DNA of 64,000 nt from positions 1,466,747 through 1,530,746 of the forward strand of contig NZ_MU255056.1 of assembly GCF_000227725.2 (NCBI RefSeq). Reading direction: 5' to 3'. The DNA comes from Thiorhodospira sibirica ATCC 700588 (lineage in GTDB: Bacteria; Pseudomonadota; Gammaproteobacteria; Ectothiorhodospirales; Ectothiorhodospiraceae). The notes under the pieces are model-generated. The model was not told the DNA's origin. It saw nothing but the letters and a program-made list of their open reading frames with translations, and ran no database searches. Both the position numbers and the translations under genes were made by a program. This document shows positions 47,215-57,004 of the stretch, piece after piece; position 1 is the first letter of the stretch, and every line of letters begins with the position of its first letter.

Positions 47215-47245
47215 TTAGGGAAGTCGTGGCGTATCAGTCTATTGA

Positions 47246-47262
47246 CTTGCTCATTAGCGCCC
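47246..47262. repeat. target duplication of the IS4-type element, left copy
   Basis: CTTGCTCATTAGCGCCC, identical to 48853-48869 at the other side of the element. Confidence 0.85.
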
Positions 47263-48852
47263 AGGGCTTTCAAGGTGACTTCTTCTCCCTTGCTGCCAGC
47301 AGGCGAGCGACAGAGACGTGCGGCTTGGTTCGATCGTGGGATCGCTGCGGTGCAGGTTTCTTCGGACCCCGCTTCGCCTTGTGGTAGCGGCTCAGTTTGG
47401 TCCGCTCGGCCTGCGCTAGGAGCCAGGCAGCGAAGTCCACAACGGCCAAGGTGTGGAAGACCGTCCAGTCCTCTGAATCGACAATCTCACAGAGGCTCTC
47501 TGCCGTATTGCTGATGTGTCTGGCCATGTAGTAGCCAGAAAGGTTGTCAGCCTCCTCGCCGTGCGCTACACGCAACGCCGCCTTGGCCACGGAGAGCACA
47601 TTGTAGGTAATGACTGCGCAGGCGAACGCGAAGAGTGCTGCCGGCGGATGGGCCAAGGTGTCGACCTCGCAGCGTAACGCCTTGGTTAAATGCAGGAAGG
47701 CGGTCTCAACGCACCAACGTTCGAGGTACAGGTCCGCCAGGTAGACGGCATCGGCGCTCTGCGCCGGGACGGTGGTGAAGAGGTCAATTCGATCATCACC
47801 GTCGCGCGTCGGCTCGTTCAAGCGGATCCGAATCCGCCGCAACCGGACTCTGCGACCCTCTTTGCCGGTCAACTCCACCCACTGCTCGGCCACCGATCCA
47901 GTCTCGGTTTGACCAATTTCTCTCATCGGCTCGAGGGGGTCGAAGCGTACCTGCTCGTGGGCACGGATCAAGAAATAACCACCTCGGTCGGCCACCCCCC
48001 GGAGAAAGCCATGGGTGCAGAAGTTGCGATCCGCCAACCACAGATCATCGGGCTCCACATCCGCTAGCCCCGCGCCTAGTAGTGCCCGCTCCTGCGTGTA
48101 GGCATCTTCGCAAGGATAGAGCGCAATGATCAGTTCCTTGGCCGGATCGAAGACGGCTAAAGTCTTGCCCGGCAGCGGGGCAGCCTTGTGGTGGCGAGTC
48201 TCTTTGAGCCGGTGCTCACGGGCGCCCAGACAGTTGCCGTCGAGTACTTTGACACGAAAGCCCGGTAGGAGCGGCTCACGGGCACCATCCAACTCATCGA
48301 TCAGCGCACTGGCCTGCTCGGCGCCGTAGGTCACCCACTGGGCCGACGTCTCTATGCTCAGTCCATTCAACTTGTTGTAGACTGAGGTCACTGAAACGGG
48401 GATCGACTCTTTGTCCGCTGGGTAGGCGGCATATATTGATGTCTGTTGCCGCAGCACCACTTTGGTCATCAGTCTAAAAAGACTAGAAAACAGCAAGTTG
48501 CGAGTATATTGCTGCTCTGAGTTGGCATCAAACCACGCATCAAGCTTGACCGGGTCAAGGCAGCGCTCGAATAGGGCGCGGATCATGACGGGGAACGCTC
48601 GGCGAAGCGGCGCAAAATCGGGGAGAGTTCGATCATGGGAAGCAGGCCCTCGTTGGCGGTCACATCGACATCCAGCCCTCTCTGCGGATGCGGCGGAGCT
48701 GCTGCATCTTCCGGTGTGACGATCTCAGTGGGCATGCGCGTCCTACGACATGCTGTAGCGCCAACCGCCATCATCCAGCATAGATCCTAACCCGGAAGCA
48801 CTGGTGCCTGCGAGTTGAACGTCTAGCTTTGATTTTATTTCACCTTGAAAGG
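47263..48852 (-). mobile_element. IS4-type insertion sequence, 1590 bases
   Basis: Inverted repeats CTTTCAAGGTGA lie at 47267-47278 and, reversed, 48840-48851. The 17-base direct repeat CTTGCTCATTAGCGCCC flanks it exactly, and joining the flanks restores the IS30 transposase frame. The transposase stop codon lies within the left inverted repeat. The target duplication is longer than the 8-13 bases usual for IS4 relatives. Confidence 0.85.
47270..48586 (-). CDS. IS4-family transposase, probably lacking its first residues
   Basis: 438-residue DDE transposase with the catalytic D in VKVLDGNCLG (near 115), the second D in LWLADRNF (near 195) and the E in YLERWCVETAFLHLTKAL (near 300), the Y-R-E-K signature region. 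The frame begins MIRALFERCLDP. Directly upstream, MIELSPILRRFAERSPS is encoded in a neighbouring frame and looks like the true N-terminus; one extra C in the CCCC near 48593 would join them. The element may therefore be inactive, or start internally. Confidence 0.82.
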   Translation of the reverse strand: MIRALFERCLDPVKLDAWFDANSEQQYTRNLLFSSLFRLMTKVVLRQQTSIYAAYPADKESIPVSVTSVYNKLNGLSIETSAQWVTYGAEQASALIDELDGAREPLLPGFRVKVLDGNCLGAREHRLKETRHHKAAPLPGKTLAVFDPAKELIIALYPCEDAYTQERALLGAGLADVEPDDLWLADRNFCTHGFLRGVADRGGYFLIRAHEQVRFDPLEPMREIGQTETGSVAEQWVELTGKEGRRVRLRRIRIRLNEPTRDGDDRIDLFTTVPAQSADAVYLADLYLERWCVETAFLHLTKALRCEVDTLAHPPAALFAFACAVITYNVLSVAKAALRVAHGEEADNLSGYYMARHISNTAESLCEIVDSEDWTVFHTLAVVDFAAWLLAQAERTKLSRYHKAKRGPKKPAPQRSHDRTKPHVSVARLLAAREKKSP

Positions 48853-48869
48853 CTTGCTCATTAGCGCCC
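48853..48869. repeat. target duplication of the IS4-type element, right copy
   Basis: CTTGCTCATTAGCGCCC, identical to 47246-47262. Confidence 0.85.
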
Positions 48870-49481
48870 CGCTGCCAAGGGGCATGGGGGTAGGCAAAGT
48901 AGACGTCCATCCCCTTGGGGCGACAGAAGTCGGCGTGCGCCGCTCTCTCGGTGCCATTGTCCCGGGTTGCCGTCTGGCAGAGACTCTCTGGCACCCCGCC
49001 AAAGAGGTGTTGTGCGGTCGTTGCAAAGGTACGGGCCTGCTTGTCAGGCAGGTGTCCGGCGATCATGAAACGGGTTTTGCGCGCGACAAAGGTGGCGATC
49101 CCACCCCGATTCTTCGCGCTGACCACCGAGTCGCCTTCCCAGTCGCCGACCCTGCTTCGCTTGGCGACGACTTCAGGGCGCTCCGTGATATCGACCCGCC
49201 CGGGGGAATGCGACTGTGGGGCGGTTACGGCTGTGTCGGCCTTGGCGGGTCTTATGGGCTCTCCATAGGCACTTGGCTTGGGTCGTCCCGCAGCCAGACG
49301 CTGGGCATGCTCTGCGTCGCCGCCGCCGGAGGCATTACGCGCCTATTCACGCGAAATGGTTGAGTGGTGCCGCCCGAGCGCTCGTCCCATGGCACGCGGC
49401 CCCTAATTAGCGCGATGCATATCAGCCATCACGCAACGGTGAGATTCGATAAGATGGCGGTAGGACATATCGAGATTCCTT

Positions 49482-49509
49482 CAGGATTTGTTTTGCAAAA
49501 CCCATCCTG
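49482..49509. other. 28-base palindrome upstream of the IS30 transposase
   Basis: CAGGAT-TT-GTTTTGCAAAAC-CC-ATCCTG. Apart from two mismatched pairs it is a perfect palindrome, 14 bases upstream of the IS30 transposase start. It may be the IS30 end or its operator. No gene is seen between it and the Rha remnant at 49603. Confidence 0.5.
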
Positions 49510-49602
49510 CCGGATTCCTCGGGATGTCCTCCTATCTCAGGTGGTGCACTTGGAACTTGAGCCCGCCATTCGCTGAACTGAGGTTATGGAGGTGGGCATG
49601 GG

Positions 49603-50720
49603 AAGCTGACCAACAAGCGGCATGCGGACGTCATGCGTGATATTCGGGTGATGCTGGCCCACATTGAAGAAACCACGCCGGATGCGTTTTCTCCAGAAAA
49701 ATTATCGAATAAACAACAGGGTGAAAATTTGCGTTCTGGCATTTCAGCGGTTCAGTATGGTACCAACAACGCCGGGCTTGCCGTTTTTGACATCCTCCCC
49801 GCCCTACCTGCCTGCGCCGCGTGCGTCGCGGCAGGCAGGAAGGACGGGGATTCCTAACCTCACGATCAGGATTTTCTGCTTCGCCGAGACCTGCCAAATG
49901 CCTCAAAGAGACACCGGACTTACAGTTTCTCCACAGACTAACCCCGCCAGCCCGGCGGTTAAAATATAGATAGCATCCATGTATAAAGAGAGCAAGCTAC
50001 CAAAGAGGAGGCGTCGGGAACAGGAGCACGCTTTGCGTGCTGCGCTATCCCTCCCCGGCCTTGCGGCCGGGGTTTCCCGCGCAAACTGATGAATACCACC
50101 TCGACAAAAACCACACCCTGACACTGCTCACTGGCTACGATGCCAAAGCCCGTTTCAAAGTCATCCAACGCTGGCAAGAACTCGAAGCCCAGCAGACAGC
50201 CACCGCCTCACCGCCATTTTCCCCACCCGCCACCGTCTTCTTCCCACCCAGCCCAGTGACACCCCTGATTGAGCGGGTTTGCGCCAAAGGCGAATTACTC
50301 AAAACCTCGGTACACATTCTCAAACCCTCCCAACCCAGCATCCTGCGAATGCTCCATGAACTTGGCGCCAGTGAAGGACTGGATACCGGCTTTCTCCCCG
50401 CCTACAGCGAAGAATCCGTGGTGCAATCCCTCACCGCCCTGCTCAAACAACACCACAGCCGCTACAGTGCCCGGGCGGTCAATCGGGTATTGCTTGATAT
50501 GGGGATACTGGAAGAACTCACCCGCCCCAGCCGCAGCGGCAGCAAGCGTTTTAAACATCTCACCGAAGCGGGTTTACGCTATGGACGCAACGAAACCAGC
50601 GCACAAAACCCGCGAGAAACCCAGCCGCTGTATTATGTGGAACACTTCCCGGAATTACTGGCGCGCATTGAGACGGCCTTAGGCCAGCGGCGTAATGGTC
50701 AATGCGGTGACGGCTTCTAG
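49603..50720 (+). pseudogene. Rha-like phage regulatory protein, interrupted
   Basis: Two pieces of one phage-type gene. The first, KLTNKRHADVMRDIRVMLAH (from 49603), matches the DNA-binding N-domain of Rha/antirepressor proteins; its own start is lost, as a stop lies just upstream. The second (about 50083-50720), from TDEYHLDKNHTLTLLTGYDAK through FKVIQRWQELEAQQ, is the continuation, followed by a C-terminal domain (about 140 residues) ending in FKHLTEAGLRYG and YYVEHFPELLARI. About 290 bases of IS200/IS605-like DNA separate them. It suggests a former prophage here. Confidence 0.6.
49792..50083. mobile_element. IS200/IS605-type remnant without transposase
   Basis: The left boundary is TTTTTGAC (target-like TTGAC) then ATCCTCCCCGCCC, with a long hairpin whose arms end in TCCCCG (49796-49801) and CGGGGA (49845-49850), then TTCCTAAC. 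The right side has AGCACGC-TTT-GCGTGCT (50025-50041) and CCCCGGCC-TTGC-GGCCGGGG (50053-50072) before TTTCCCGCGC. These subterminal hairpins are typical of IS200/IS605 elements. No tnpA or tnpB is present, so it is a decayed or MITE-like copy. Confidence 0.6.
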
Positions 50721-50734
50721 ACGTCACCAGCCGT

Positions 50735-50757
50735 GGCGGCATCAAAATGATGTCGCC
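50735..50757. repeat. family 1 palindrome
   Basis: GGCGGCATCA-AAA-TGATGTCGCC, between the convergent Rha remnant and the DUF2304 gene. Confidence 0.65.
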
Positions 50758-50762
50758 TTCTT

Positions 50763-51152
50763 TCAGTCTTCTTCCGGGTGTTCAGGTTTCTGCGCTGGGA
50801 CGGAGGGGGGTTGCTTTTGCGGCAGTTGGGCCTCAAGTATGGCCAGGCGCTGGGTCAGGCGGCGGATGCGTCGTTCCTGGCGCGAACGCTCCAGGTCCAT
50901 TGTCAGCATTTTAATCAGGATCAAGCCCATACCGATAAACACTGGCAAAATCGGCGGATAGGCAATGCCTAACAGGGCGGCAATATAATCCACCATGGAA
51001 GGCATGAGACTGATCAGAATCACTGCCACAGACACCAACAACCACCATACGGCAAAGGGGCCGTGCAGGTGATTGCGCCGTACCAGGTAGAAAATGGTCC
51101 CGGCGATCGCCAGTCCAATCAGTGCAGAGGTCCATTGATAGGAAATCATCAC
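50763..51152 (-). CDS. DUF2304 membrane protein
   Basis: 129 residues with three membrane helices (about 7-24, 34-52, 63-85) and a charged coiled tail (DLERSRQERRIRRLTQRLAILEAQL). This is the DUF2304 pattern, a family that regularly accompanies dolichyl-phosphate-mannose-synthase-like glycosyltransferases. Here it overlaps such a gene by an ATGA at 51149-51152. Function of the family is not known; a partner role for the glycosyltransferase is inferred. Confidence 0.85.
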   Translation of the reverse strand: MMISYQWTSALIGLAIAGTIFYLVRRNHLHGPFAVWWLLVSVAVILISLMPSMVDYIAALLGIAYPPILPVFIGMGLILIKMLTMDLERSRQERRIRRLTQRLAILEAQLPQKQPPSVPAQKPEHPEED

Positions 51153-51853
51153 GATGTTTTATCCCGCCGGTGTCGGCCAATATCGGCGATACATAATACG
51201 CTGCTTTCCAGCATGTATTTCAAGACCACCCACCACGAAGGAAATACCCGCGAGGCTCCTTTCAGGCGCGGCCACATGGTCACCGGGACTTCTTCAATCC
51301 GCAAGCGGCGACGGCGTAACAGCATCAATACCCCGACATCCTGATAATCAAGCAGGCTGGCTTCTTTTGAGGCCAGCAGTTGCATGGCCTTGTGGTTGTA
51401 GGCGCGAAAGCCTGAGGTCAGGTCTTCAATGGCCAGCCCGGTGAGCAGCTTAAAATATCGCCAGGCTAGACGTCGCAGCGGGCTAACCCGTGCGGGACAC
51501 GCACCGATCACGACATCAGCCTGCCCGGTAAGCATGGGCTTGAGTAAATTCGGCACAAAGGCAGGCTCATGTTGGCCGTCGGCATCCAGCGTGACCACAT
51601 ACGCACAGCCCTGCGCCAAGGCATAGCGGATGCCTGTCTGGGTCGCACCCCAGGCGCCGAGCTGAAGCGTGAGTGACAGCACGATAGCACCGGCCTCTCG
51701 CGCCACCGTAGCGGTGGCGTCCTGACTGCCATCATCGACCACGATGACCCGCTGACTTAGGCCACATGCGGCCCTGACCACCTCGGCCACGGCCTCTTGT
51801 TCATTGTAGGCGGGGATGATAATCGCCAGATCAGCGGGCAGTGATGACGGCAT
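51149..51853 (-). CDS. family 2 glycosyltransferase (dolichyl-phosphate mannosyltransferase-like)
   Basis: 234 residues with a GT-A fold: the N-terminal LAIIIPAYNEQEAVAEVV, the VVDDGSQDAT nucleotide-binding loop and the DxD-type TLDADGQHEP (near 95). There is no C-terminal membrane anchor of its own. The ATG at 51853 is preferred: it follows the upstream gene's stop by four bases, and longer frames overlap that gene. It likely moves a sugar to a polyprenyl phosphate or to a glycan at the inner membrane, together with the DUF2304 protein. Confidence 0.87.
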   Translation of the reverse strand: MPSSLPADLAIIIPAYNEQEAVAEVVRAACGLSQRVIVVDDGSQDATATVAREAGAIVLSLTLQLGAWGATQTGIRYALAQGCAYVVTLDADGQHEPAFVPNLLKPMLTGQADVVIGACPARVSPLRRLAWRYFKLLTGLAIEDLTSGFRAYNHKAMQLLASKEASLLDYQDVGVLMLLRRRRLRIEEVPVTMWPRLKGASRVFPSWWVVLKYMLESSVLCIADIGRHRRDKTS

Positions 51854-51857
51854 TGGC

Positions 51858-52994
51858 TCAGACGGCAAAACGCTGATAGACATGCAGGGTCTGTTGTGCG
51901 CACGCTGCCCAGCTAAACTGCCCGACACGGTTTTGGCCTGCCTGGATCAGATGGGCACGTAGAGCAGGATCATCAATGATTTGCTGCATTGCCTGCGCAA
52001 TGGCATCGACATCATACGGATCGACCAAACAGGCAGCATCCCCGGCCACCTCCGGCAGGGCGGTGGTGTTGGCGGTGATCACCGGTATCCCACTGGCAAA
52101 GCCTTCGAGAATGGTCAGACCAAAGCCTTCATAGAGTGAGGGATGCACCAAGGCTTGTGCCCCTTGATACAGGACCATGAGATCTGCACGCGGCACATAT
52201 TCCAGCCAGCGCACCGGCTCATGGCGGGCGGCCTGTTTGAGTGTGTCGATGAAGGCGCGCATGCACCAGCCGGGCTGGCCCACGATGATCAAGGGATGGC
52301 GGCGGCGGGCGGCTTGATCCAGACGGGCATGAGCCGCCAACAGGCGCTCAAGATTTTTGCGCGGCTGCAAGGTGCCCACAAACAGAAAATAGCCCGGCTG
52401 CAGATGGTAGCGGCTGAGGATGTGTTCGCGCTGGCGAGTGGGCAGCGGAGCAAATTCTTGCGCCTCAACGCCCAGCGGAATGACGGTGATGCGCTCCGGG
52501 GCGATGTCGGCATGGGTGATCAGATCGGCGCGACTGTGGGCTGAGATGGTGATGATGTGATCGGCCCAGTGCAAGACCTTGCGAAACAGCTGCGCTTTGA
52601 GACGGGCATGTTTGGCAAAGGCCCAGTGCGGATGCGTGATGGGAATGGTGTCCATCACGGTGGCAATCAGCGGCAGCCCACGCAGGCGCGGAATGTGATG
52701 ATCGGTGGCATGAACCAGATCAAAAGCGCGACACAAACGCCGGTTTCCCCAAAACGGCAGGCTACTGAGCACGGCGGGGAGTAGCCCCTGTGCATAGCGA
52801 TAGGGCAGCGTTAGGGGCTGTGGTGTGCCCGTTGGGGCAGGTTGCGCGGTGCGAAACTGCAATGGCTGAAAATCGAAGGGGGTGGACGGTTGCTGCAGGG
52901 CCTGCCAGAGTTTTTGGGTGTAAATGCCGATGCCGTCCAGATGCCCGCTGGCGGCACCCTGCGCCCAGGCGGTGACTCCAAAGGCCACTCTCAT
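51858..52994 (-). CDS. family 4 (GT-B) glycosyltransferase
   Basis: 378 residues from the ATG at 52994, which overlaps the rmd stop (ATGA). The GT-B fold has an N-terminal acceptor domain with GIGIYTQKLWQAL and the C-terminal donor domain with FVGTLQPRKNLERLLAAH (near 190) and the EX7E-type LVHPSLYEGFGLTILEGFASGIPVI. Given gmd and rmd next to it, the donor is probably GDP-rhamnose or GDP-mannose; that is inference. Confidence 0.9.
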   Translation of the reverse strand: MRVAFGVTAWAQGAASGHLDGIGIYTQKLWQALQQPSTPFDFQPLQFRTAQPAPTGTPQPLTLPYRYAQGLLPAVLSSLPFWGNRRLCRAFDLVHATDHHIPRLRGLPLIATVMDTIPITHPHWAFAKHARLKAQLFRKVLHWADHIITISAHSRADLITHADIAPERITVIPLGVEAQEFAPLPTRQREHILSRYHLQPGYFLFVGTLQPRKNLERLLAAHARLDQAARRRHPLIIVGQPGWCMRAFIDTLKQAARHEPVRWLEYVPRADLMVLYQGAQALVHPSLYEGFGLTILEGFASGIPVITANTTALPEVAGDAACLVDPYDVDAIAQAMQQIIDDPALRAHLIQAGQNRVGQFSWAACAQQTLHVYQRFAV

Positions 52995-53905
52995 GGAGCC
53001 GCCGATAGCCCTGTCTGATACATCCATTGCAGGGTTTCGCGCATGGAATACAGCGGACGCTTACCGAGCAGTTGCTGCCATTTTTGGGGATTGCCGCACA
53101 GTGTGCGTATCTCGTTATCGCGCACAAACTCAGGATTAACCTGCACCTCAATGGTATAGCCCGCAATGGCATTGAGCATGGCCAGAATCTCATCCAGAGA
53201 CACCGCCACACCAGAGCAGAGGTTGATGATTTCGCTGTGTACCGGGCTTGCTAACAGATCGGCATACAGCGCCACCACGTCGCGGATGTCGAGAAAGTCC
53301 CGGCGGATGTCGGTATTGCCCAGTTCAATCACCGGGCTACGACGCTGGTAATGGGCCACCAGCTTGGGAATCAGAAAACGCGGGTCCTGCCCTGGCCCGG
53401 TATAATTGAAGGGACGCGTAATGATCAGCGGCAGGCGTTTAAACCAGCTCATCACCAGGTGTTCCATCGCCAGCTTGCTGATGGCGTAGTGATTAATCGG
53501 GCTGGGGCAACAGTCCTCATCAATAGGATCCATGCCGGGGTTGCCATAGACATTGGCGCTGCTGGCAATCACTATTTTTTTAGGCGTATAAGGCAAGGCC
53601 ACCAGGGCATCCAGCAGATACGACGTGCCCAGCAGATTGACCTGATAAAAGGCCTCAAGCTGCTGGTGTGCCACAAAGGAGATGGCGGCCAGATGGATGA
53701 CATAATCAGGCTGCGTCTCGGCCAGGGCCTGCGCCAGGGTCTGCGGCTGGCAGATATCGCAGACGATTTCCTCGCCGTCGAGGTGACTGCCAGTGGTATG
53801 GCGGTTGAGCGCAATGGTGGTCATACCCCGCGCCTGCAGGGCGGCGATGAGATGCTGGCCGGTGAAGCCACCGGCACCGGTGATCAAAACCCGTGGCGCT
53901 GGCAT
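52991..53905 (-). CDS. rmd: GDP-4-dehydro-6-deoxy-D-mannose reductase
   Basis: Short-chain dehydrogenase that reduces the Gmd product to GDP-D-rhamnose. The 304 residues show GAGGFTG (10-16), a Ser in ASSANVYG, the YAISK catalytic pair (near 139) and the RPFNYTGPGQDPRF loop typical of Rmd. A GDP-fucose synthase would be longer and have its epimerase residues, which I do not see, so D-rhamnose is favoured over L-fucose. It follows gmd by 12 bases. Confidence 0.85.
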   Translation of the reverse strand: MPAPRVLITGAGGFTGQHLIAALQARGMTTIALNRHTTGSHLDGEEIVCDICQPQTLAQALAETQPDYVIHLAAISFVAHQQLEAFYQVNLLGTSYLLDALVALPYTPKKIVIASSANVYGNPGMDPIDEDCCPSPINHYAISKLAMEHLVMSWFKRLPLIITRPFNYTGPGQDPRFLIPKLVAHYQRRSPVIELGNTDIRRDFLDIRDVVALYADLLASPVHSEIINLCSGVAVSLDEILAMLNAIAGYTIEVQVNPEFVRDNEIRTLCGNPQKWQQLLGKRPLYSMRETLQWMYQTGLSAAP

Positions 53906-53917
53906 CTATCGCTCTCT

Positions 53918-54979
<1,062 letters not shown>

Positions 54980-55393
54980 TTAGCGGTGATATTCGCCCGA
55001 GCGCTCGGGCTGATGCACCACTTCCTCAATGCGCACGCGCAAGAGCCCACCGCCGGGTTTTGGCCAGTCAATCTCACAGCCTTCCGACAAGCCCAGCAAG
55101 GCACTGCCCACCGGTGCCAGAATTGAAATTTTCTCGCCGCTGCCATCAAGGTCTTTGGGATAGACCAGAGTCAGGCAGAATTCTTCCTGCGAGGCATCCA
55201 CCTTAAAGCGCACCTTGGAGTTCATCGTCACCACATTAGGCGGCATCAAGCGCGGCTCAACCACCTCAGCACGATACAGCTCAGCGGCCAGAGCCTCCAT
55301 TCCAGGGACACTGTGCGCCGGCAAGGATTCGAGCAGGTTTTCCAAGCGCTCCAGATCCATGGATGAAATAATAATCTTGGGTTTATCCGACAC
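54980..55393 (-). CDS. rnk: regulator of nucleoside diphosphate kinase (GreA-like)
   Basis: RNA-polymerase-binding protein of the Rnk/GreA group. From GTG at 55393 it has 137 residues (E. coli 136) starting VSDKPKIIISSMDLERLENLL, then MPPNVVTMNSKVRF and LTLVYPKD, and the C-terminal FKBP-like part APVGSALLGLSEG. A longer open frame exists but would extend it beyond the family N-terminus. It is followed by gmd on the same strand with no clear terminator in between. Confidence 0.88.
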   Translation of the reverse strand: MSDKPKIIISSMDLERLENLLESLPAHSVPGMEALAAELYRAEVVEPRLMPPNVVTMNSKVRFKVDASQEEFCLTLVYPKDLDGSGEKISILAPVGSALLGLSEGCEIDWPKPGGGLLRVRIEEVVHQPERSGEYHR

Positions 55394-55469
55394 GGGCGGT
55401 ACTCGCAAACAGCGCAGAAAATGCGGGAAATGGCTTGGAACCCAATGGGTTACAGCAGCCCTAAAATGC

Positions 55470-55496
55470 AAAAAGGGGATGCCTAAACATTCCCCC
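55470..55496 (-). terminator. rho-independent terminator after rplQ
   Basis: On the minus strand GGGGAATG pairs with CATCCCC (bulged A) and TTTTT follows. It ends the alpha operon, 40 bases past the rplQ stop. A shorter palindrome AGCACACGGTGTGCT (55521-55535) at the stop codon has no T-run. Confidence 0.75.
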
Positions 55497-55534
55497 TATT
55501 GCACGTTTAATTTGGCGATGAGCACACGGTGTGC

Positions 55535-55906
55535 TTAATCATTGCTATCTGGACGATCCACCAGTTCGACATAAGCCATCGGGGCATTGTCACCGGGGCG
55601 GAATCCGGCCTTGAGAATGCGCATATAACCACCGGGGCGGCTTTGATAACGTGGCGCAAGCTCAGTAAATAATTTGCCAACGACTTCCTTATCACGCAGA
55701 CGGGCAAAGGCCAAACGGCGCTTGTGCACATCATCCTGCTTGGCTAAAGTAATCAGCGGCTCGGCAACGCGACGCAGTTCTTTGGCCTTCGGTAAGGTGG
55801 TACGGATGGCCTCATGACGGAACAAAGACACAGCCAGGCTTTGCAGTGTAGCCTTACGGTGTGCACTGTTACGGCTAAGCTGGCGGCCACTATTACGATG
55901 ACGCAT
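55535..55906 (-). CDS. rplQ: 50S ribosomal protein L17
   Basis: Bridges domains of 23S rRNA near the exit tunnel. 123 residues with the family start [25 protein letters not shown] precedes the ATG. It is the last gene of the alpha operon, 75 bases after rpoA, and is followed by a terminator. Confidence 0.97.
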   Translation of the reverse strand: MRHRNSGRQLSRNSAHRKATLQSLAVSLFRHEAIRTTLPKAKELRRVAEPLITLAKQDDVHKRRLAFARLRDKEVVGKLFTELAPRYQSRPGGYMRILKAGFRPGDNAPMAYVELVDRPDSND

Positions 55907-55981
55907 GGGGGCAGATCCTTAAAAATAAAGTGTTTCAGTCGGCGACAAAGACCGGGCCTATCAGCACAACAAACCGCGTGC

Positions 55982-56986
55982 TCAGGAGCTGGTCTTTTTC
56001 TCGTGTTCCTTCAATCCTGGGGGTGGCCAGTTTTCCAGACGCATCCCCATCGACAGTCCGTGTGAGGCGAGCACATCCTTGATTTCAGTCAAGGACTTTT
56101 TACCCAGATTGGGCGTTTTCAGAAGCTCAACTTCGGTGCGCTGAATCAAATCACCGATGTAGTAAATATTTTCTGCCTTGAGGCAATTCGCAGAGCGCAC
56201 CGTCAGTTCCAGATCATCCACAGGACGCAACAAAATCGGATCAATATCCGTCTGTCGGCTTTCATGTGTAATCACTTCGTGACCCTGCAACTCCACAAAG
56301 GCGCTGAGCTGTGATTGCAGGACTCCGGCCGCCTCACGAATGGCATCTTCAGGATTGATGGTCCCGTTGGTTTCCAGCTCAATCACCAGACGATCCATGT
56401 CGGTGCGCTGCTCAAAGCGGGCACTTTCAACCCGATAGGCCACCCGACGAATCGGACTGAAGCTGGCATCCAGCATCAGGCGACCAATCAACTGGTCTTC
56501 TGTCTCAGCAAAGCGACGGGTACTCACCGGCTGATAGCCACGGCCTTTGACGACCTTGAGGCTCATATTCAGCTCGCCGCTTTTGGTCAGATGCGCGATC
56601 ACATGCTGCGGATTGATCACCTCAACATCATGATCCAGCGTAATATCTCCGGCAGTGACCACCCCTGGGCCTTTTTTGCGCAGGCTGAGATTGGCTTCTT
56701 CACGGGTGTGCATACGCATGGCGATGCCTTTGAGATTCAACAGGATGTCAACGACATCCTCCTGTACCCCCTCGACGGTCGTGTACTCATGTAACACGCC
56801 TTCGATTTGCGCCTCCACGATTGCACATCCGGGAATGGATGAGATCAGAATGCGGCGCAAGGCATTACCCAGAGTATGCCCAAAGCCGCGATCCAAAGGC
56901 TCAAGGATGACCCGAGACACCATCGGACCGATGCTTTGCACCTCAACATGGCGAGGTTTAAGCAATGGGTTAACTTTAGTCTGCAT
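55982..56986 (-). CDS. rpoA: RNA polymerase alpha subunit
   Basis: Assembles the core enzyme and contacts promoter DNA and activators. 334 residues: N-terminal dimerisation domain with [21 protein letters not shown] (near 27-47), the linker, and the C-terminal domain with the [14 protein letters not shown] and [18 protein letters not shown]-type (here GLSMG) DNA-binding residues. 18 bases after rpsD. Confidence 0.98.
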   Translation of the reverse strand: MQTKVNPLLKPRHVEVQSIGPMVSRVILEPLDRGFGHTLGNALRRILISSIPGCAIVEAQIEGVLHEYTTVEGVQEDVVDILLNLKGIAMRMHTREEANLSLRKKGPGVVTAGDITLDHDVEVINPQHVIAHLTKSGELNMSLKVVKGRGYQPVSTRRFAETEDQLIGRLMLDASFSPIRRVAYRVESARFEQRTDMDRLVIELETNGTINPEDAIREAAGVLQSQLSAFVELQGHEVITHESRQTDIDPILLRPVDDLELTVRSANCLKAENIYYIGDLIQRTEVELLKTPNLGKKSLTEIKDVLASHGLSMGMRLENWPPPGLKEHEKKTSS

Positions 56987-57004
56987 TAAAGCACTCGCAG
57001 GCGG

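Larger units (their letters stand above)
47215..49468 (-). pseudogene. IS30-family transposase, interrupted and mutated
   Basis: The start MSYRHLIESHR is at 49468. After a frameshift, ALGRHHSTISRE is followed by a stop (TAG) and then ARNASGGG. The integrase core RVDITERPEVVAKRSRVGDWEGDSVV through RDNGTE and VYFAYPHAPWQRGANEQ reaches 48853. There an IS4-type element interrupts it. Across the insertion the frame continues as VNRLIRHDFPK (47262 down to 47218), so the gene reads GANEQ-VNRLIRHDFPK once the 17-base duplication is collapsed. The far end is lost at the IS5 element. Confidence 0.8.

Noticed and set aside
55521-55535. AGCACACGGTGTGCT as the rplQ terminator
   Set aside because: It has no T-run; the hairpin at 55470-55496 with TTTTT is a better terminator.
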